Source: Amaranthus tricolor (lineage: Eukaryota; Streptophyta; Magnoliopsida; Caryophyllales; Amaranthaceae). From it: a DNA stretch of 64,000 nucleotides. A program made the position numbers and the translations under genes. How positions within the stretch are numbered: position 1 is the stretch's first letter; each line of letters begins with the position of its first letter. Below the pieces are notes generated by a model. The model worked only from the letters and a program-made list of their open reading frames with translations, had not been told where the DNA came from and ran no database searches. The DNA lies in NCBI RefSeq assembly GCF_026212465.1, contig NC_080056.1, positions 13,477,208 to 13,541,207 on the forward strand. The letters run 5' to 3'. Below, piece by piece: positions 27,606-43,500 of the stretch.

Positions 27606-28287
27606 GGCCATAATTTTAGAGATGTTTATTATACTTCCACGAAGTTACGTCAAATAGACTGCATTTCATAATTTGATTTATGGTTTTTGTTTCATTTGAT
27701 AAAGACGTGTTTATTGTTTATTTTATATTCAAAGTGACAAATCAGCTACAGGTAACAACCACCATTGTTTTGGAAAGCTATATATTATCTGGGATTTTTG
27801 TTAAGTCAGCCAAGTTGTTATTGTAATAGTGTACTTTTCTAAGTTCTTTAAATTTTAAAATTTTTATGTTTTACTAAGTATTGTAATTTGGCGAGAAAAT
27901 CCTTTTATAATCCCTCCAATTTAGTAAAAAAGGCGGTTACGATCACATATTGTGTAACGGAAAAAATTTGATTATTTTGTAACGGGTCGTAATAATTGTA
28001 CAAGATTATTTATTTGTGTACTTGAAATATGTTTTTAAAATGGATTATTGTTAATTAATTTTGATATATTACATATAATAAAAAACTTAAAATATGAAAT
28101 TGGTAAAAGAAGAAATTAGTCAATTATTATACTATAAAATAACAAGATCACTCTAACCAAGTAGTATTCCCTTTAATATTTAAACATAAAAAATACTTCC
28201 AATCTCAAATTTATAAGAACAAATAAAATTAAAAAAATAAGTACTTTTCCTAAATGATTATAATGTAAAAGACTTTGGGAGTTACTA
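27606..28287. other. AT-rich intergenic DNA upstream of SLAH3
   Basis: No gene or clear mobile element seen. It probably contains the upstream promoter of the anion channel gene; no specific operator could be assigned. Confidence 0.5.
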
Positions 28288-28397
28288 AATTTCGACACCC
28301 CTTATCATTTTATCGCCACCCCCTCCAAATGAAATTACGAATTTGCCCCTGATTTTTAAAAAATTAAAATTTTGCCACACCCTACAAATTTCTTATT

Positions 28398-28446
<49 letters not shown>

Positions 28447-28527
28447 TCAATAACAACAATAATATAATAATTAACGTTTTTATATTCTTCAAAAATAATA
28501 TAAATAAAATTAATAATAATAACAGTA

Positions 28528-28615
<88 letters not shown>

Positions 28616-28669
28616 CAACAATATAATAAAATTAAAAATAATAATAATTATTCAAAAAGAAAAAAAAAT

Positions 28670-28761
28670 GAATCGCCCAGAACCTGGCGATTGGACCCCG
28701 GCTCAATTGCCAAAAAAGTGGCGATTGAACCGGGGTCCAATCGCCCAGTTTTGGGCGATTC
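28670..28761. repeat. Hairpin 1 of the palindromic element
   Basis: Arms of about 43 bp, from GAATCGCCCAGAACCTGGCG to GATTGGACCCCGG, pair almost perfectly with their reverse complement across an AAAAAG loop. The word GGCGATT and its complement occur repeatedly. Confidence 0.9.
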
Positions 28762-28786
28762 ATTTCTTTTTTTTTGGAAAATTTAT

Positions 28787-28909
<123 letters not shown>

Positions 28910-28946
28910 TAATAATATTAATAATATTAATAATAATAATAATAAT

Positions 28947-28977
<31 letters not shown>

Positions 28978-29203
28978 ATAACAACAATAATAATACATTT
29001 AAAAATAAATTAAATATAATAATTAAAACAAAAATAAAAATATAACAATAATAATATTACAATCACAATAATAATATATATCAACATAATCCAATCTTCA
29101 ACAATCAGTGATGAAAAATCAAAGCAAAAAGAAGAAAAGAAAAATGAAAGATCAAGAGAATGAAACGGTAATTTTAAAGCTTTTGATTGATTTTTTATTT
29201 TTA

Positions 29204-29260
<57 letters not shown>

Positions 29261-29274
29261 TAATAATTCATTTA

Positions 29275-29331
<57 letters not shown>

Positions 29332-29367
29332 AATTATTTAAAAGAATATAAAAAAGTTAATAATATT

Positions 29368-29448
<81 letters not shown>

Positions 29449-29477
29449 ATAAATTTTTCAAAAAGATAAAAAAAATT

Positions 29478-29569
29478 GAATCGCCCAAAACCGGACGATT
29501 AGACCCCGGTTCAATCGCCACTTTTTTGGCGATTGAACCAGGGTCCAATCGCCCGGTTCTGGGCGATTC
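29478..29569. repeat. Hairpin 2 of the palindromic element
   Basis: Same sequence family as hairpin 1: GAATCGCCCAAAACCGGACG on one arm, GGTCCAATCGCCCGGTTCTG on the other, around a TTTTTT loop. It is mirrored in position relative to the element centre. Confidence 0.9.
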
Positions 29570-29629
29570 AATTTTTTTTTCTGTTTGAATAATAATAATT
29601 ATTATTAATTTTATTATTGTTGTTATTGA

Positions 29630-29688
<59 letters not shown>

Positions 29689-29951
29689 TTATTATTATAA
29701 ATAAGAAATTTGTAGGGAGTGGCAAAGTTGTAATTTTAAAAAAATTAGGGTCAAATTCGTAATTTCATTTAAAGGAGAGGTGGCGATAAAATGAAAAGGG
29801 TGGCGAAGTTTAAAAATTGTGAAGACTGTTTTCTCCTCTTATTCCTAAGAATAGTCTTCTGGACTGTCAAACAAACTTATCTTAAGTTTCATGTACAAGT
29901 TAAAGATGAATTCCATTGACATTACATACGCCTTCAAGCTTCTATGGTAGA

Positions 29952-30498
29952 TGTAACACCCGGTCCAATGGACCACTGGTAACTACTTTTAGAACACAAG
30001 TCTTTCAAGCACATTTTGACCTCATTCGCGTATTCAAGTAAACTTCTCAGAAAGTCCCCCATCCTAAGGTTGCTCCCCACCAAACACGCTTAACTGTGGT
30101 CTGTGGAGTTCTTAGGCTCCCATAAAAAGTAATCTTATTGATATAATTAGTCTATCAATCCTTCTAAAGCTAAATCTGGGTTATCATAGTAGATGTTCGA
30201 ATTACTATGTTTTTCTTTAAATTTTCTTTGAAATCAATCGAATGTAGGTATTGTTACTTTTTCTTGTGGTTCACCTACTTCTTCGAGGTGTACTATCTGG
30301 GTGAAGTCTCACCTCAAAACATAAATCTCAGTCGCGATAAGCCCAAATCTTTGCTTTAGAACGGCGAAAATGGGCGATATGCGTGGTGATGTGTCGTGTT
30401 TCCGAAGGATGTTACAAATTGCGAGTAATCAGAATGGATTATTGGAAAATTGTGTTAAGTTGGCCGTTTCGACTTAACTCAGTTGAGTTTTGATACCA
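29952..30498 (-). mobile_element. Cassandra TRIM remnant: 3' LTR with 5S rRNA-like segment
   Basis: The LTR 29952-30416 has TGTAACA-type termini on both strands. On the minus strand, 30120-30052 reads as 5S rRNA-like sequence: AGAACTCC, then GTTAAGCGTG, then TTAGGATGGGGGACTT, the internal-promoter region carried by Cassandra LTRs. At 30498-30491 the minus strand has TGGTATCA, the methionine-tRNA primer site, about 75 bp before the LTR, which fits the very short Cassandra interior. The 5' LTR is missing. Cassandra elements are non-autonomous and can be read by RNA polymerase III. Confidence 0.72.
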
Positions 30499-30775
30499 TA
30501 CCCTCTGTTGCTAAGAGATTGCAATATTCATAATTAGTACAAGTATTAGGAAATTGTTATGAACTACTCAATTGTGTGAGTAGGATTATAAAAAGATAAA
30601 TGCATAGATAAAAATAAAAGAAAATAATAAGAACATTATCTAATATAGAATGATTGCATGTCAAAAAGACATATTAAAATGAAAAATTTACATAAGATTT
30701 ATCAACACTATTCAGACAAGAATGATAAAATAGTGCCATAGTGGTAGATTTTATGGTTAACAAATTAGGTATGAC

Positions 30776-33700
30776 TAGGCATGGCCACGGTCCGGGTTGG
30801 TCCGGTTCCGTTCCGGTTCCATCCGGTTCCGGTTCCACCCGGTTCCGGTTCCATTTGGAACCTGTCGCGAACGGTTCCGGTTCCGGTTCCGGTTCCGGTT
30901 CCGGTTCCGGGCGGTTCCAAACGGTTCCTTGGCGGTTCATGAGGCGGTTCCGGCGGTTCCAACTCACGGGACGGGCGGGTCGGACCATCGGTTCCATTTT
31001 AATTTTTTCTTTAAATTTTTGTATAATAAAAAAATACTATAATATCGCGGACGTACCTTTGATGATTACTTGATTATTAGCGAAATTCATTGCATGTCAA
31101 GTTGTCATCGTTATTGAAATATTTACTAAAAAGAATGGAAAAAAATAAATTAATAAGAAACGAATCAATGATAATGTCGATAAAGATGATTAATAAAAAA
31201 AGAGGGAGAAAATGGACTTGAACCTAGTACCCAAATGAATACTAAGCTGCCTACGTATCCCGAAGGAATCAAAGCCCACGTAGTTCTTTGTCATACCTTT
31301 TATTTATAGTTGTTGAGTGTTGATTCATCGTTGTCGCTTGTCGGATTGATCCTATTCGTCTTCGTCATCATCATGTGGTTGATTAGATGCTTCCGCTGAC
31401 TCTTCTCCTGACGTGATGAAGTTGTATCCATCATCATCCATGGATCATCATCGTCGTCTTGATCATCATCGTTCCTTAGTCCTTGTGTTCGAATCTCCGC
31501 TTGATCCCAATCTTTCTTGCAAACACATATTTGAATACTATGTGGAGCAAGACGAGATCGCTTTTCGTCCAAAACTCTTCTACCTGCACTAAAAGCAGAC
31601 TCCGACGCAATAGTTGACGCGGGAATTGCAAGGATATCCTTTGCAATTCTCGATAAAATGGGAAATTTAACAGATTTTTCTTTCCACCACTCCAAAATAT
31701 TATAGACACTTGGGTCTATTTCAAAGTGGTGTTTAAGATAACTATCTAGTTCTAAATATGTGGTCGAGGAAGAAGAAGATCCTACAAAACTATCATCTTG
31801 AGTCATTATGTTAGCTATTACTGAATTATAGAAAGTGGGACGAGCCGAAACGCTAGCACGCCTAGACATATCGCGTTTCGGGTTATATACACTAGCGTAA
31901 AAATCATAGAGTTCAACTAAATATTTTTTACATGTTCCTACATAATATTGTACATCAGAAGACGGGCGATCTAACGATTGATAATAAAATCCTATTACTT
32001 TAGTTAGGACCTCAGTTTTAAAACGTGGGTCCAAAATGGTTGCGATTCCATAAATATAAGGAAAATCGGTAAAATATGATTTCCATTTTTCCATCATATC
32101 TGCAAGAATCGGCCTTAATTGTGGGTTAGTATCTTCATGTGTATGTTTAAGTAGATGATAAAAAATAGTAATACATTCACTTATTACTAAGTGAACGTTC
32201 GGTTCATAAACATAAGAAAAAATCTTAGTCGCGTGGTCATACGCTTCTAATATGTTATGTACACCTATTGCTAATTCCCAAGTTTCATCAGCTATGAAAC
32301 TATCTGTACACTCACTATATAGTTGTGTTATTACTGGGCGATAAGCAATCGCCTTTCTTAATAAATCGTTGGTTGAGCCCCAACGTGTAGGAGTATCTAA
32401 TGACCAATACACTTTTTTAAGTTGGTATTGGTCACATAATTGTTTATATCTTCTTTTTATCTTTCCGATCCTAAGCCATTTCACTATATCCCTAATTGGT
32501 TCTAATAATTCACTTAATTGTTTTATGCCTACTTGACAAGATAAGTTAACTATATGCGCACAACAACGTATGTGTAATAAGCTACCCCCAAGGATTAAAC
32601 TAAAGGCAGGTTCGTTAAACAAAAGTTCTATACATTTAATGTTTGCGGTTGCATTATCAGTTGAACAACAAAATATTTTATCTAATAAGTTTCATTCTCT
32701 ACATATCTCTACTAATCTATATTTTATGTTTTCACCGGTATGTCTTTCTGGCATTGTCTCAAAAGCAATTATTCTTTTTTGAATAATCCAATTTCGATCT
32801 ATCCAGTGTGCTGTTACACACATATAAGATTCTAAATGTGGGGGAGCAGACCAAATGTCAGTTGTTATGCTAACCCTACCATTAAACGATTTAAACATTT
32901 CAACTAATTCATAGCGCATTGATTCGTATAATTTAATTGTGCGTCTTTTAAGAGTGCTCCTAGGGATTGCTCTATATTGTGGTTGCAATTGTTGTCTAGT
33001 GAGACGCTCGTATGCCCTACTTTCACCGTGGTTAAAAGGCAATTCATCACAAATTACATACCTAGAAAATTCATCAATCATGTCATTACGATTATATCTA
33101 AAAGGCATACCTGTGTTGGGAATGTCCCATTGTGTCTGTCGGCTTCCACTTGTGGTCCCGCTGCCGCTTGCTGCATGAGTTTCTTTTGTGATTCCATGCT
33201 TCTTTGCCAAATGTTTGTTAAAAGATCTCATTCCACCACCTAACACGTATTCACAAAATACAATAAATAAATGTTTATAAAATATGAATATATAATGTAT
33301 GAATGTATTATGTATGTATAAAAAACTTAAAAAGTATTTACCTCTGGTGAAACTGTATGAAACTAAGGGCTTTACTCCTTGACTTTCACAAATTTGACAA
33401 GTGCATAAGAAAATATCTGGATTCTCGGTTGGTTCTTTTGTGAAATACGACCACACATGTGAAACAGCTCTACTACTAGGAGGTGGCATTGCCGGAAAAG
33501 GTTGTCTTACTGGTTCATCTTCATCTAAATAAATAATTTAAAATTATAAAACTATAATTAAATAAATAAATAATTTAAAGTTTAATTAATTTGAAGAATA
33601 ATATTATAAAACTAACCGATAGTTTGGAAATTGACTCGTTTACCACGAGCTTGTCTTTGTTGTTGTTGTTCTCCTTGTTCTTCATGTGATCTTGTTGATG

Positions 33701-34573
33701 ACTGTCGAGATAAATGTATCCCAATTGGGGTCGTTGGTTCCTCTTCTTGTTCTTCTTCTTCTTCATCAATTTGTATATCTCTTTCCACTTCTTCTGCATA
33801 ATTATGTAACTCCGGATCGTACCCTTCCGGATAATAATGTTCATAATTATAATTACTAATGGAGGGTGTTGTTGATACCGACGGAGTAGAAGTGGCCTTT
33901 CTTTTGGAGGAACTGGAACCTCCTAATGATTTTGCCACTTTAGTAACTTTTTTTGTGGCTTTTTTCAAAAATGAAGACATGATTGATAATATTGAAGTAA
34001 TAATAGAAATATAGAATTAAGAAATAAATAAATAATTAATTATGTAACTAACTAAATTAAGAAATAATTAGAAGACTAATTATGTAATTAAGAGAATAAT
34101 TGCGTAATTAAAGAATTAAGTAGAGAGAGTAAGTAGAGAGAGTAGGAGAAGAGATGAGTTGTGAATGAAAATGATTGAAAGTGATGAGTATATATAGAGT
34201 AAAGTGCAACGGCTATAAAACGGTAACAAACGGCTAGTTTTGGCGAACCGGTTCCATGGAACCGGTGGGCCGGTTCAACCGGACCGGTCCCGGTTCCGGT
34301 TCCACGGAACCGTCGAGCCGGTTCAACCGGACCGGTTCCGGTTCCGGTTCCAGAACCGGTTCCATGGAACCGTTGGACCGGTTCCGGTTCCAAACCGCGG
34401 GTTTTTTTACCCGGTTCACGACGGTTTTTTCCGGCAACTTTTTTCCGGCGGTTTCACGGTTTCGCGGTTCGGGGCGGTTCGGAACCTGTCGCAAACGGTT
34501 CCGGTTTCGGATCCGGTTCCAAGCGGTTCGGGACCGGTTCGGTTCCTGGTAACCCGCCCCGTGGCCATGCCTA
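30776..34573 (-). mobile_element. hAT transposon, nearly intact, with 8-bp target duplication
   Basis: 3,798 bp. Termini TAGGCATGGCCACGGTCCGG (left) and, reverse complement, TAGGCATGGCCACGGGGCGG (right). Flanked by identical GGTATGAC (30768-30775 and 34574-34581), the 8-bp duplication of hAT elements. It carries one three-exon transposase gene and dense GGTTCC arrays near both ends. The exact target duplication and matching termini point to a fairly recent insertion. Confidence 0.95.
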
Positions 34574-37500
34574 GGTATGACTTATATATATGGCGTGCAA
34601 AACGCAAATATATTTTTCTTTTCTTTTAATATAATTAAATTAAAAATTTTCGCTTTTTGTACATGTACAAAGTATAATACTCCCAACTATTTATCTTAAA
34701 GTGTCTTATTTATTTTATATCCATAATCCAATGTACTTATTCAATCCTTAATAAATTTAATTAAGTATAATTAAAAATTATAAAAAGTTGATATTAATAA
34801 ACTTTACATTAAAATGAATCAAATAAGATTCACATGATTATGTTTTGACTTATAAATTAATAATAAAATACAATTTAAGAGTAATAGATGAATAGTATTC
34901 CAAAAGTAAATAAGACACCTAAAGTGAATAGGAGAGAGTAACAAAACTTATAAATTTAAACAAGTTTAAGTATAAATAATTAATTCAAGACTTAATTAGA
35001 ATTTATTTAGGACTCTAGACCTATCAAACTCGAGGTGTCTGAGTTCGAGTTTCGGGTCTAAACTTTTTAAATTTAAAAAGATCTAAATTTGAATCCACCA
35101 AAATTTAATAAACCTAGATTCGGGTCCAATAGAACCCAAACCATGACCATCCCTTAAAAAACAAAATAAAGCTAATGATAGGAAAAAGTTGGTCCATGCA
35201 ATTACTTTGTTGAGTTATACTCAGCATTTATTCAAGATTATCTCCAATAATTAATGGAAAAAAATGCGAATGCATTTTTGCTAAAAGTTGATTAAATGTT
35301 TTAATACTAACACTTTATATGTATTGTGGTAACTGAGGTCATACTCCAAACAACTAGTCTTGGACCAGACGGCCTCATAATGAGACCATCAATTTGGGTC
35401 GGCTTAATTTGCACGTGTAATAACTTGGGCATTTTTTTCATTTTCTGAGTATTTTTCAATTTTGATCTTATAAGTATCAATTTTGACCTTAAAGATATCA
35501 ATTTTCAAAATTGATACTTTTAAAGTCAAAATTAATATCTTTAAAGTCAAAATTGATAAATGCCCAGAAAATTAAAATGTTGTTATACGTACGAATTAGG
35601 CCGACCCAAATTGACAATCTCATTATGAGACCGTCTAATCCAAAATTTTTGTGTACTTCAAAACCTTATTTATGCTTACATAAGTATCCATTTTAACTAA
35701 CATGCATCACCTAAAGTTTTACTGTTGTTATTTTTCAGGGGGACATGTATGACGCATCACCTAAAGATCACAGCACATAATGAGACTTGAGAGAACAATA
35801 ATAGTTAGCAACTTCTAACAAATCATAATTAGCTTTTAAAAGCACGGTGAAAGTACTTCTTTCATTCCAAAATATATACAATATTTGTTTTTTAATGCAG
35901 TTTAATTCATTAATTCAATATGTAATATAGATTATGTATAATAAAAAATTATAAAAATTTAATATTAAAAATTTTTATCCTGAAATAAATCAATCAAAAT
36001 CCCACTTGACTTTGTTTTAACATATACAAGTATTTGAAACGGAAGAAGTAGTTTATAATTATGATGATCTCTAGTTTCTACTTTATGAGGAGTCTAAATT
36101 AGTTACACATGATATACATGATATTTATTAGTTCCATCAAAAATAAAAATACATCAATTATATATAAAAAGATTTAGTTACAATTAATAAGGATATTTTC
36201 CTTGTACATTAGTTTATTTTATACCATGAGACCTCGTCCATAACAGTCCTCCCTACCCTTTAATTAAAATTGTCTCTAACAGATATCCCATAAAAAAATA
36301 ACAACAATTGAATTTCTGTGATTAAAGTAATGGAAATGAAAATTCTAAAGCTTATGATTGGAGTCTTAATAAAAATTATAAAATTAATATTTTGTTTAAA
36401 GTTAATAGACTGTTTCTCTTCAATTCTTTTTTTTGGCAAAATAAATTTTTTTTTTATTCACCAGAAAAACAAAAATCCATAAAGGGAAGGGAAACTCACC
36501 CTTTCTTATTTACATCAATGTGGAAATGAGGTTCATCTTCTTTAAAGGGTTTTCTCGACCTTCAATTTTTGAAAATTTCTATTTGATAACGTTATAATTA
36601 TAATTTGCTTTCATATAATTAATTTGCTAGTGTATTTGTTATCGATTATAATTTAGGGTAATGATCAAATAATCTATATATAGTATATTAAAAATGTTAG
36701 AAAATGATTTATGGAGTAATGAATGTAAATTTGTCGGAATACAATTCATTGATTATGCTTGTATAGCAAGAATATGTCTAAATATATCATTGTGAATGTC
36801 TAAAATGAAAATTTAAGATTATGATTGAATAAATTAACTAGGGATAGAAAATATTTATATTAGTTTGATCGACTCATTTAAGAAACTTAAAAATATTTTT
36901 ATAAGAGAATTGATTCCAAATTAGAAAAGACACTTATTTAAATAAGTATAATTACTGTCATATTAAGAATAATCCATAGATATTTTATTTTTTGTAAAAT
37001 GTTCATAACAATGAATGTATAACCTATTTGTATACATTCTTGCAGTCAATTTTAATTTTCTCAGTAATTTTAGATGCAATACACATACATTAAAATTTAT
37101 TAAAATTATTGTTATTTTCTAATTACATTTTTATAAAGTAAAAATCTAACACATATGTTGCACAAGCACATAACTAGTATGCTAATATAATTAAGAAGTT
37201 ATAATCAAAAACACGAATGTACTTAAATTAAATCCTTAAAATTTTGTCAATTGTAAATTAAACAACTTAAATTAGGATTTTTGCAAGATAAATACATTGA
37301 AAAATAAAAATTTAATTTAATTCACTATTAAAAAAAGGTAATGTATTAGTTTGCATTAATTAAAAGCTAAGTGGTTCCATTTCACAATTGAAAAAAGATA
37401 GGTTTTGATAATAATTAACAATATTGCAGAATGAAAAGTAAAAAATGCTCTAGATATTGATTTTGTTTGGCTTATAAAATGTCATATTAACTAATCATTA

Positions 37501-40500
37501 TTGATAATCTTAGAAATGATGTATTTGTAATGTTCCTATTGTAATTTGACTTGAGAAAATGATACTCCCTCCTAGCTAGTAATCCCATTTATTTTTGTCA
37601 CTATTCACTTATCACTCTTAATTTATATTTTACACTTAATTTATAAGTTAAAACATAGTCATGTGAGATCTTTTTTTATTCGTCTCGATTATTAATATCA
37701 ACTTTTTATAATTATTAATTAAAAATAATTAGAGATATTAAAGGTTAAAATGTTGCCTCGAGAAGTGTGAAAAACTAAATGGGACTAGTAGCTTGAATAG
37801 GAGGGAGTATGAAATACTCTTTCCATTTCTTAAAGAAGTATTCATTTATTATTTTTGAGTGTTTTTCAATTTATGTTTTTATAAAGAATATTTCTATTTA
37901 TATCACAAATTTTTGACAAAATTAACCTTATTTATTTGCATTTTAATATTATAATAATGCTTATAATCCCTACATATATTCCACTAAGTTATTTTTAACA
38001 TTTTTATATTCCTTATAGCACCTACATATTTTCCACTAACTTATAAATGTATATAGTTTTTTATTAGTTATCGTCTCTATATTTTTCCACTATATTCTTT
38101 TAATATTTTTAAATTGTTTATGATCCTCGATTTTTCTTGCATCAAATTTATTATTCAATAAAATATTACATCTATCATCTAAAAAATTCTACTTCTTTTA
38201 ATTCTTGTAAACATTTCTTATAAAAACTTAATTAAGGAATAGAGAGAGTAAAGCATAAGTTAAGAGTAATACTTTTTTTTGAGTAGACTAGATGTGAGCT
38301 AATGCTAAGAAAGCGGCTGGATGTTCATGAAATCATAAACATTGGTACAAATAAAATACTCTTAATAACAAGTCATTAATCAAGCTGGCATATAAATTAG
38401 TATACGATTTGTTCCTATCGCTTAATTTAAACGCATAATACGAACATTGAACATGTACCAAGAAATCTTAGCTAGGATCCTAATTCCTACCAAACCTAAC
38501 TGTTGAGTTATGATTGATTTTGATGATAATAAACAAATGATAATTATCAAACTAATATGTGTGTTAAGATGTGCATGAGTAAGTTATAGCTTATGAATAT
38601 AAAAGTTCCCAAGAACATCAATAACTTGAAGAGTTATTTTAAAGCATACAACAAAATAAATGAACAGTTTGTTTTTAAGAGATCGTACAGGAAAGATATC
38701 CGATCCGAAATAGGATCATTGATGAGAGTACGTAAGACTTGGTCAAGGAAGTTGTGATAATCTGTGATATCCAGAAAAACTAAAATCTATTGAGGATGTT
38801 AAAGGGTAGAGAGGAAGTCTAGTATTCCATGTTAATAGTCTGGTGTTTTCGTGTTGATAAGTCAGAGACAATGCAATATTCCCAGAAATCAAGTCTGAAA
38901 GCTTAAAGTCAAACTGAAAAATTCTGAACAGAAGCTTCGGAGTCGAAGCCAATCACCAGAGACATGAAGATTCAAGTATGAGTGTACTAGGCTTCATGTA
39001 AGTATGATGAAACATAGAATATGTTAATAAACGTGATGGAACAAGAGTCTGTCCCGGAACAAGTTAGTTTAGGAATAGGTCACTGTCCTTAACAGAACGA
39101 GTATAAGTCAGTTTAGGAACACCCTAATGAATATATGGCTAACAGATCTGCGTAAAACACAATAAGGTATAAAATGATAAAAATCAGTAATTTAATAATT
39201 TATTTATTATTAAAATGATTTTTTTAAATAAAAAGTTAAAAAGATAAAATTTTCTATAAGTAGGCCACATTTTATTAAGAGGTTCTTTATTTGAAATAAT
39301 CAATTCCTTTAGAAAAACCATCACTTAAAAAGTAAAAGTGAAAATAGGAGATTTGTACTCCATGTTTTATTAAGAGGATTTTGTTTGAAATAATCGACTC
39401 CATTAGTAAAATAATTCCTTAAAACGTGGAGTGAAAATAGGAGAGTTTTAATCTACTAGAGAGAATGTCGTGTGACTTATTTAATGCAGATATTTTAATT
39501 TTAGTTTGCTATTTTTTTAGGAGAAAATATCTCATCTTTTTAATAGTTATTTTATCTAATTGTTTTATAAGAAAAAATATATCTTTTAAAATATGATTTT
39601 ATTAAATATTTTTATGGGATTATTTGAAAAGAATTTATATAAAACAAAATTATATTTTACGGTGAAAAGATTTCTTATAAAACAAAATTATATTTTACGT
39701 AAATTAAAAAGCTGTTATTGGAAAAGTAAAAGTCATAAACACCACCCTTAAATTTAGGAAGATGGGTGTTAAAGGGAATTAATTAACCAACATTATATTT
39801 CCTTTTTCCAAATTTAAGAGTTTTATGCACATCCAACGATGAGTTTGTAATTCGAGAGAGTTGTAGAGAGTTTGAGTGAACTCTTATAATTTGGAGAAGA
39901 GAGAGTTTGAGTGAACTCTTGTAATTCGGAGAAGAGAGATTTGAGCGAATCCACACAAGAAAGCTAAGAACTTAGAGTTAAGTTCAAGATGGTTGTGTCT
40001 CGTGATAGCTTGCTCGAAGCTGGAGACTGGGAACAAGGGGCTATTCCCAGGGGTATTAAGTTTAGAGAGGAACTTAATAGGAGGTCAGTGCCTCGTGATA
40101 GCTTGAGTGAAGCTGAGAGAAAGTGAGCTTCGTGAGAAGCGAGAGAAAGAGAAAGACAAAGAGAGAGAGAGAGAGAGAGAGAGAGAATTGTTGGCCTAGT
40201 TTTGTTTGTTTTATATAATTGTAACGAATTGCCTAAAATATAGTAGAAAATTTGAAATCCCGGGAGGTCGTGGTTTTTCCTTCTATTTAGGCCTAGAAGG
40301 TTTCCACGTAAAATATTATGTCTCTTTCATTTATGCTTTACAAGTTCAATCTTTAATTCTGCAAAAGATTTGAAAAACGCTATAACTAGCTCATACAACA
40401 ATTTCCTCCACCCCCCCTCCCCCCTTGTAGTATCCATCCATAAATAACACTAACTATGAGCTATCTCTTTTATTTTAATATTTCTATATTTTAGACAACA

Positions 40501-43500
40501 TTGTTCTGAATAATCTCACATTTCACTCATGTTATGAACAATATTAATTTTGAATTTTTTTAATATATTAACATTTGCAATACATTTGGTCTTAACAATT
40601 CCTCACACTTCAATTCTACTATAGTAGGTTGCCCTTGTAAAAAAGGTGAAAAAAAAAAAGCAAAACAAAAAAATAATTATTTTGAATAATATCACTTTTC
40701 GCTCATCCACAATGAATAATCCCATATTTGAATTCTCATCATCTAAACTTTACAAACTTATTTTCTCTTGGCATACCCTCAAACCCTTTTACCTATTATA
40801 ACATCTTATTTTTTAGGGAAATTATCAATGTTAACCCTAAGTTTTTGCACTTTATTAATGGTATCCCTAAGTTTTTTCGATTATCAATGGTATCCTCGTG
40901 TTATTGAGTGTTTTACAACCGTAACCTTTTTTGATTTTTTTTCCATCCAAAACTGTTAATTTCTTTCTTTTTCTTTTATTGTTCAAAATTTATAACATTA
41001 AAAAAATAAAAGAAAAAGAAAAAAATTAACGATTTTAGATAGAAAAAGTTAGAAAAGGTTACGGTTTTAAGACGCTCAATAACACGAGGGTACCATTGAT
41101 AATCAAAAAAACTTAGGGGTACCATTGATAAAGTGTGAAACCTTAGGGATACCATTGATGAGTTTCCTATGTTTTAACAAAAAAGGAAAAAAAAATTTAT
41201 AAGAAAAACCACTCTCCATGTCCCCTACCACTTCCACCACCCCTACCCGACCTTCTACGCCACCTAGCCCCCTCACCCCCTACCCCTTCCCCTAGCCCCC
41301 TCCCCCACCATGTCGCCATTGCGCAATTAAGCCTCTAACTCTTAACATATAACTCTCCCTAATCCCTTCCTTGCCCACCACCTTATAAACATCACCTCTA
41401 AAATCTAACCCTAAACCTAGCCCGTGAAACACCCATCCCCTTCCACTTACTCGGTACCAATCACCGTATTTCTCCTTGTTGGGTGGGGTGCCATTGGTAT
41501 TAAGTGGCCAACCAAAGACAACGCAAAGTAATTATAGGTTTATGAGGTCGTGACAGATGCAGAAGGAAGAGTTAGCATGAAACATAAAGCGGAATGAGTA
41601 GTAGAAATCCTAAGGTGGTGGAAGGTTTTCGTGGTGACGACTGTGACGAGTCGCATGGTGTTGGTGAGGAGGTACCAGAAGTTGTTGGTAGGGGGGAGGG
41701 AGGCTTGGAAGAGCTGGGCCAAGATGGAGAGAGGGGTTGGAAAGGGGTTATAATAGGTAAAAGGGTTTGGGGGTATATCACAACTAAATATGTGGCAAAG
41801 ATTGGATTATTAAAAAATAAATTAAAGATGAGATTATTCACAATGAATGAACAAATGTGTGACCGATTATTCAAGGCAAATTTTTCTGTTTTCTCTTTTT
41901 ATTCCTTTTTTTTAAATGGGTAACATGTTGTAGCAAAATTTTTAATGTAAGGGTATGCCATGAGAAATGTGTTGATAAGGTTAGATTATTAAAAAAAAAA
42001 TTCATATGTGAGATTATTCACATTACAAGACAAAAATATGGGATTATTCAGGATCAGACAATTTATGCTAGAAATTTATATCTTTCTTTTTTCATAGTTA
42101 ATTCATTATATAATTAAAAATGATATGAAAAATTACGGTGAATAATACAACATTTTGTTAATGTTTCTACAATAATACCAACTATTGATTAACCATGAAT
42201 AAAATAAACGTAAAAGGTTATTTTCCTAGAAAATACCTAACATGTTAAAAATCAAACTATATGCGATTATAAGACAAAAAAAATTGTAAATTAGTTAATA
42301 AACTAATGTTTGTATTATTCTAGGAAAATACCCCCTAAGTTGGTATTATTCATGATTAATCAATTGGTATTATTATAGGGGAATTAACAAAAAGTTGTAT
42401 TATTCACAGTAATTTTACCTAAATGATATTAGTTCATGTTATATATACCAATATATAAAAAAAAAATTCCCTTTCTAATTTTATTTTCCTAAATTTTATG
42501 AATATTTAAAAAATATTAAAGTCATACGTCACATGATTACCGTCAAGTCTCTAATAATCTGGAATACACGGACACTTCCCTGAACTGGCGTGTCCCGTGT
42601 CGGACACGTGTCGGACACGGACACGCGAAAATCCGTGTCCGACACGCCAAATGAAGTGTCCAATATTTTAATATTTTTTCGGACACGCGGACACGGCAGG
42701 GACACGGCAAGGACACGAAAGGGACACGGCAAGGGACACGGCAAGCAGTCAAAGACACGTTTTTTTAAAAAAACTATTTTCCTTTCTTTTCTTCTCCGTT
42801 ACTTCCCATGCTTCTGATAGATATGGTCTTGATATTGATGAATTATTACCATATTTATTATCATTATTTTCAATTTTATCATCATTTTTCCTAATTTTTG
42901 CAACCCATGAATGATTGAAACCAACCTTGAATCTTTATCTTCTTCAGAAAAAACAAAACCCAAATCCATAAACCCTTTAAGTTCTTCAAATTCAAGGTCA
43001 GATAAACTCTTACTTAATCCCTTCTTTTTTCTTCTTAATCTGTTGGTAATTTATGGGTTTATTTCCTTTAATGGAGAAGAAATCAATTTTAATTTTATTT
43101 TTTCTGGGTTTTTTTCCTTTTCTGATTTTGAATAATTTTCAAAATCTTCTGATATTTTCACAGAAAAAAATGGTTTGCAGTTTTGATGTTAGAAGAACAA
43201 AATTTAGAGAAGAATAAGAATCACTTAATTTTGTGGGGAATTTGAGGTAATTTTTTCTAGAAAGGAAATTTTAGTATGAATTGTTGGCAAAGCTGGGATT
43301 TCTAAATTTGATGTGGGTATTTCTGGGAATTTTTTGGATTTGAATGGTTTTGTCTGGAATAAATTAATAAAGATTGTAAAATTATCTTTAATTTGATATA
43401 TTTATTATATTACCATTTTCGTGTCCCCGTGTCCACCATTTTTAAGTTGGCGTTTTCTCGTACCCGTGTCGTGTCCGTGTCTGTTTTAGTGCAACCTAGC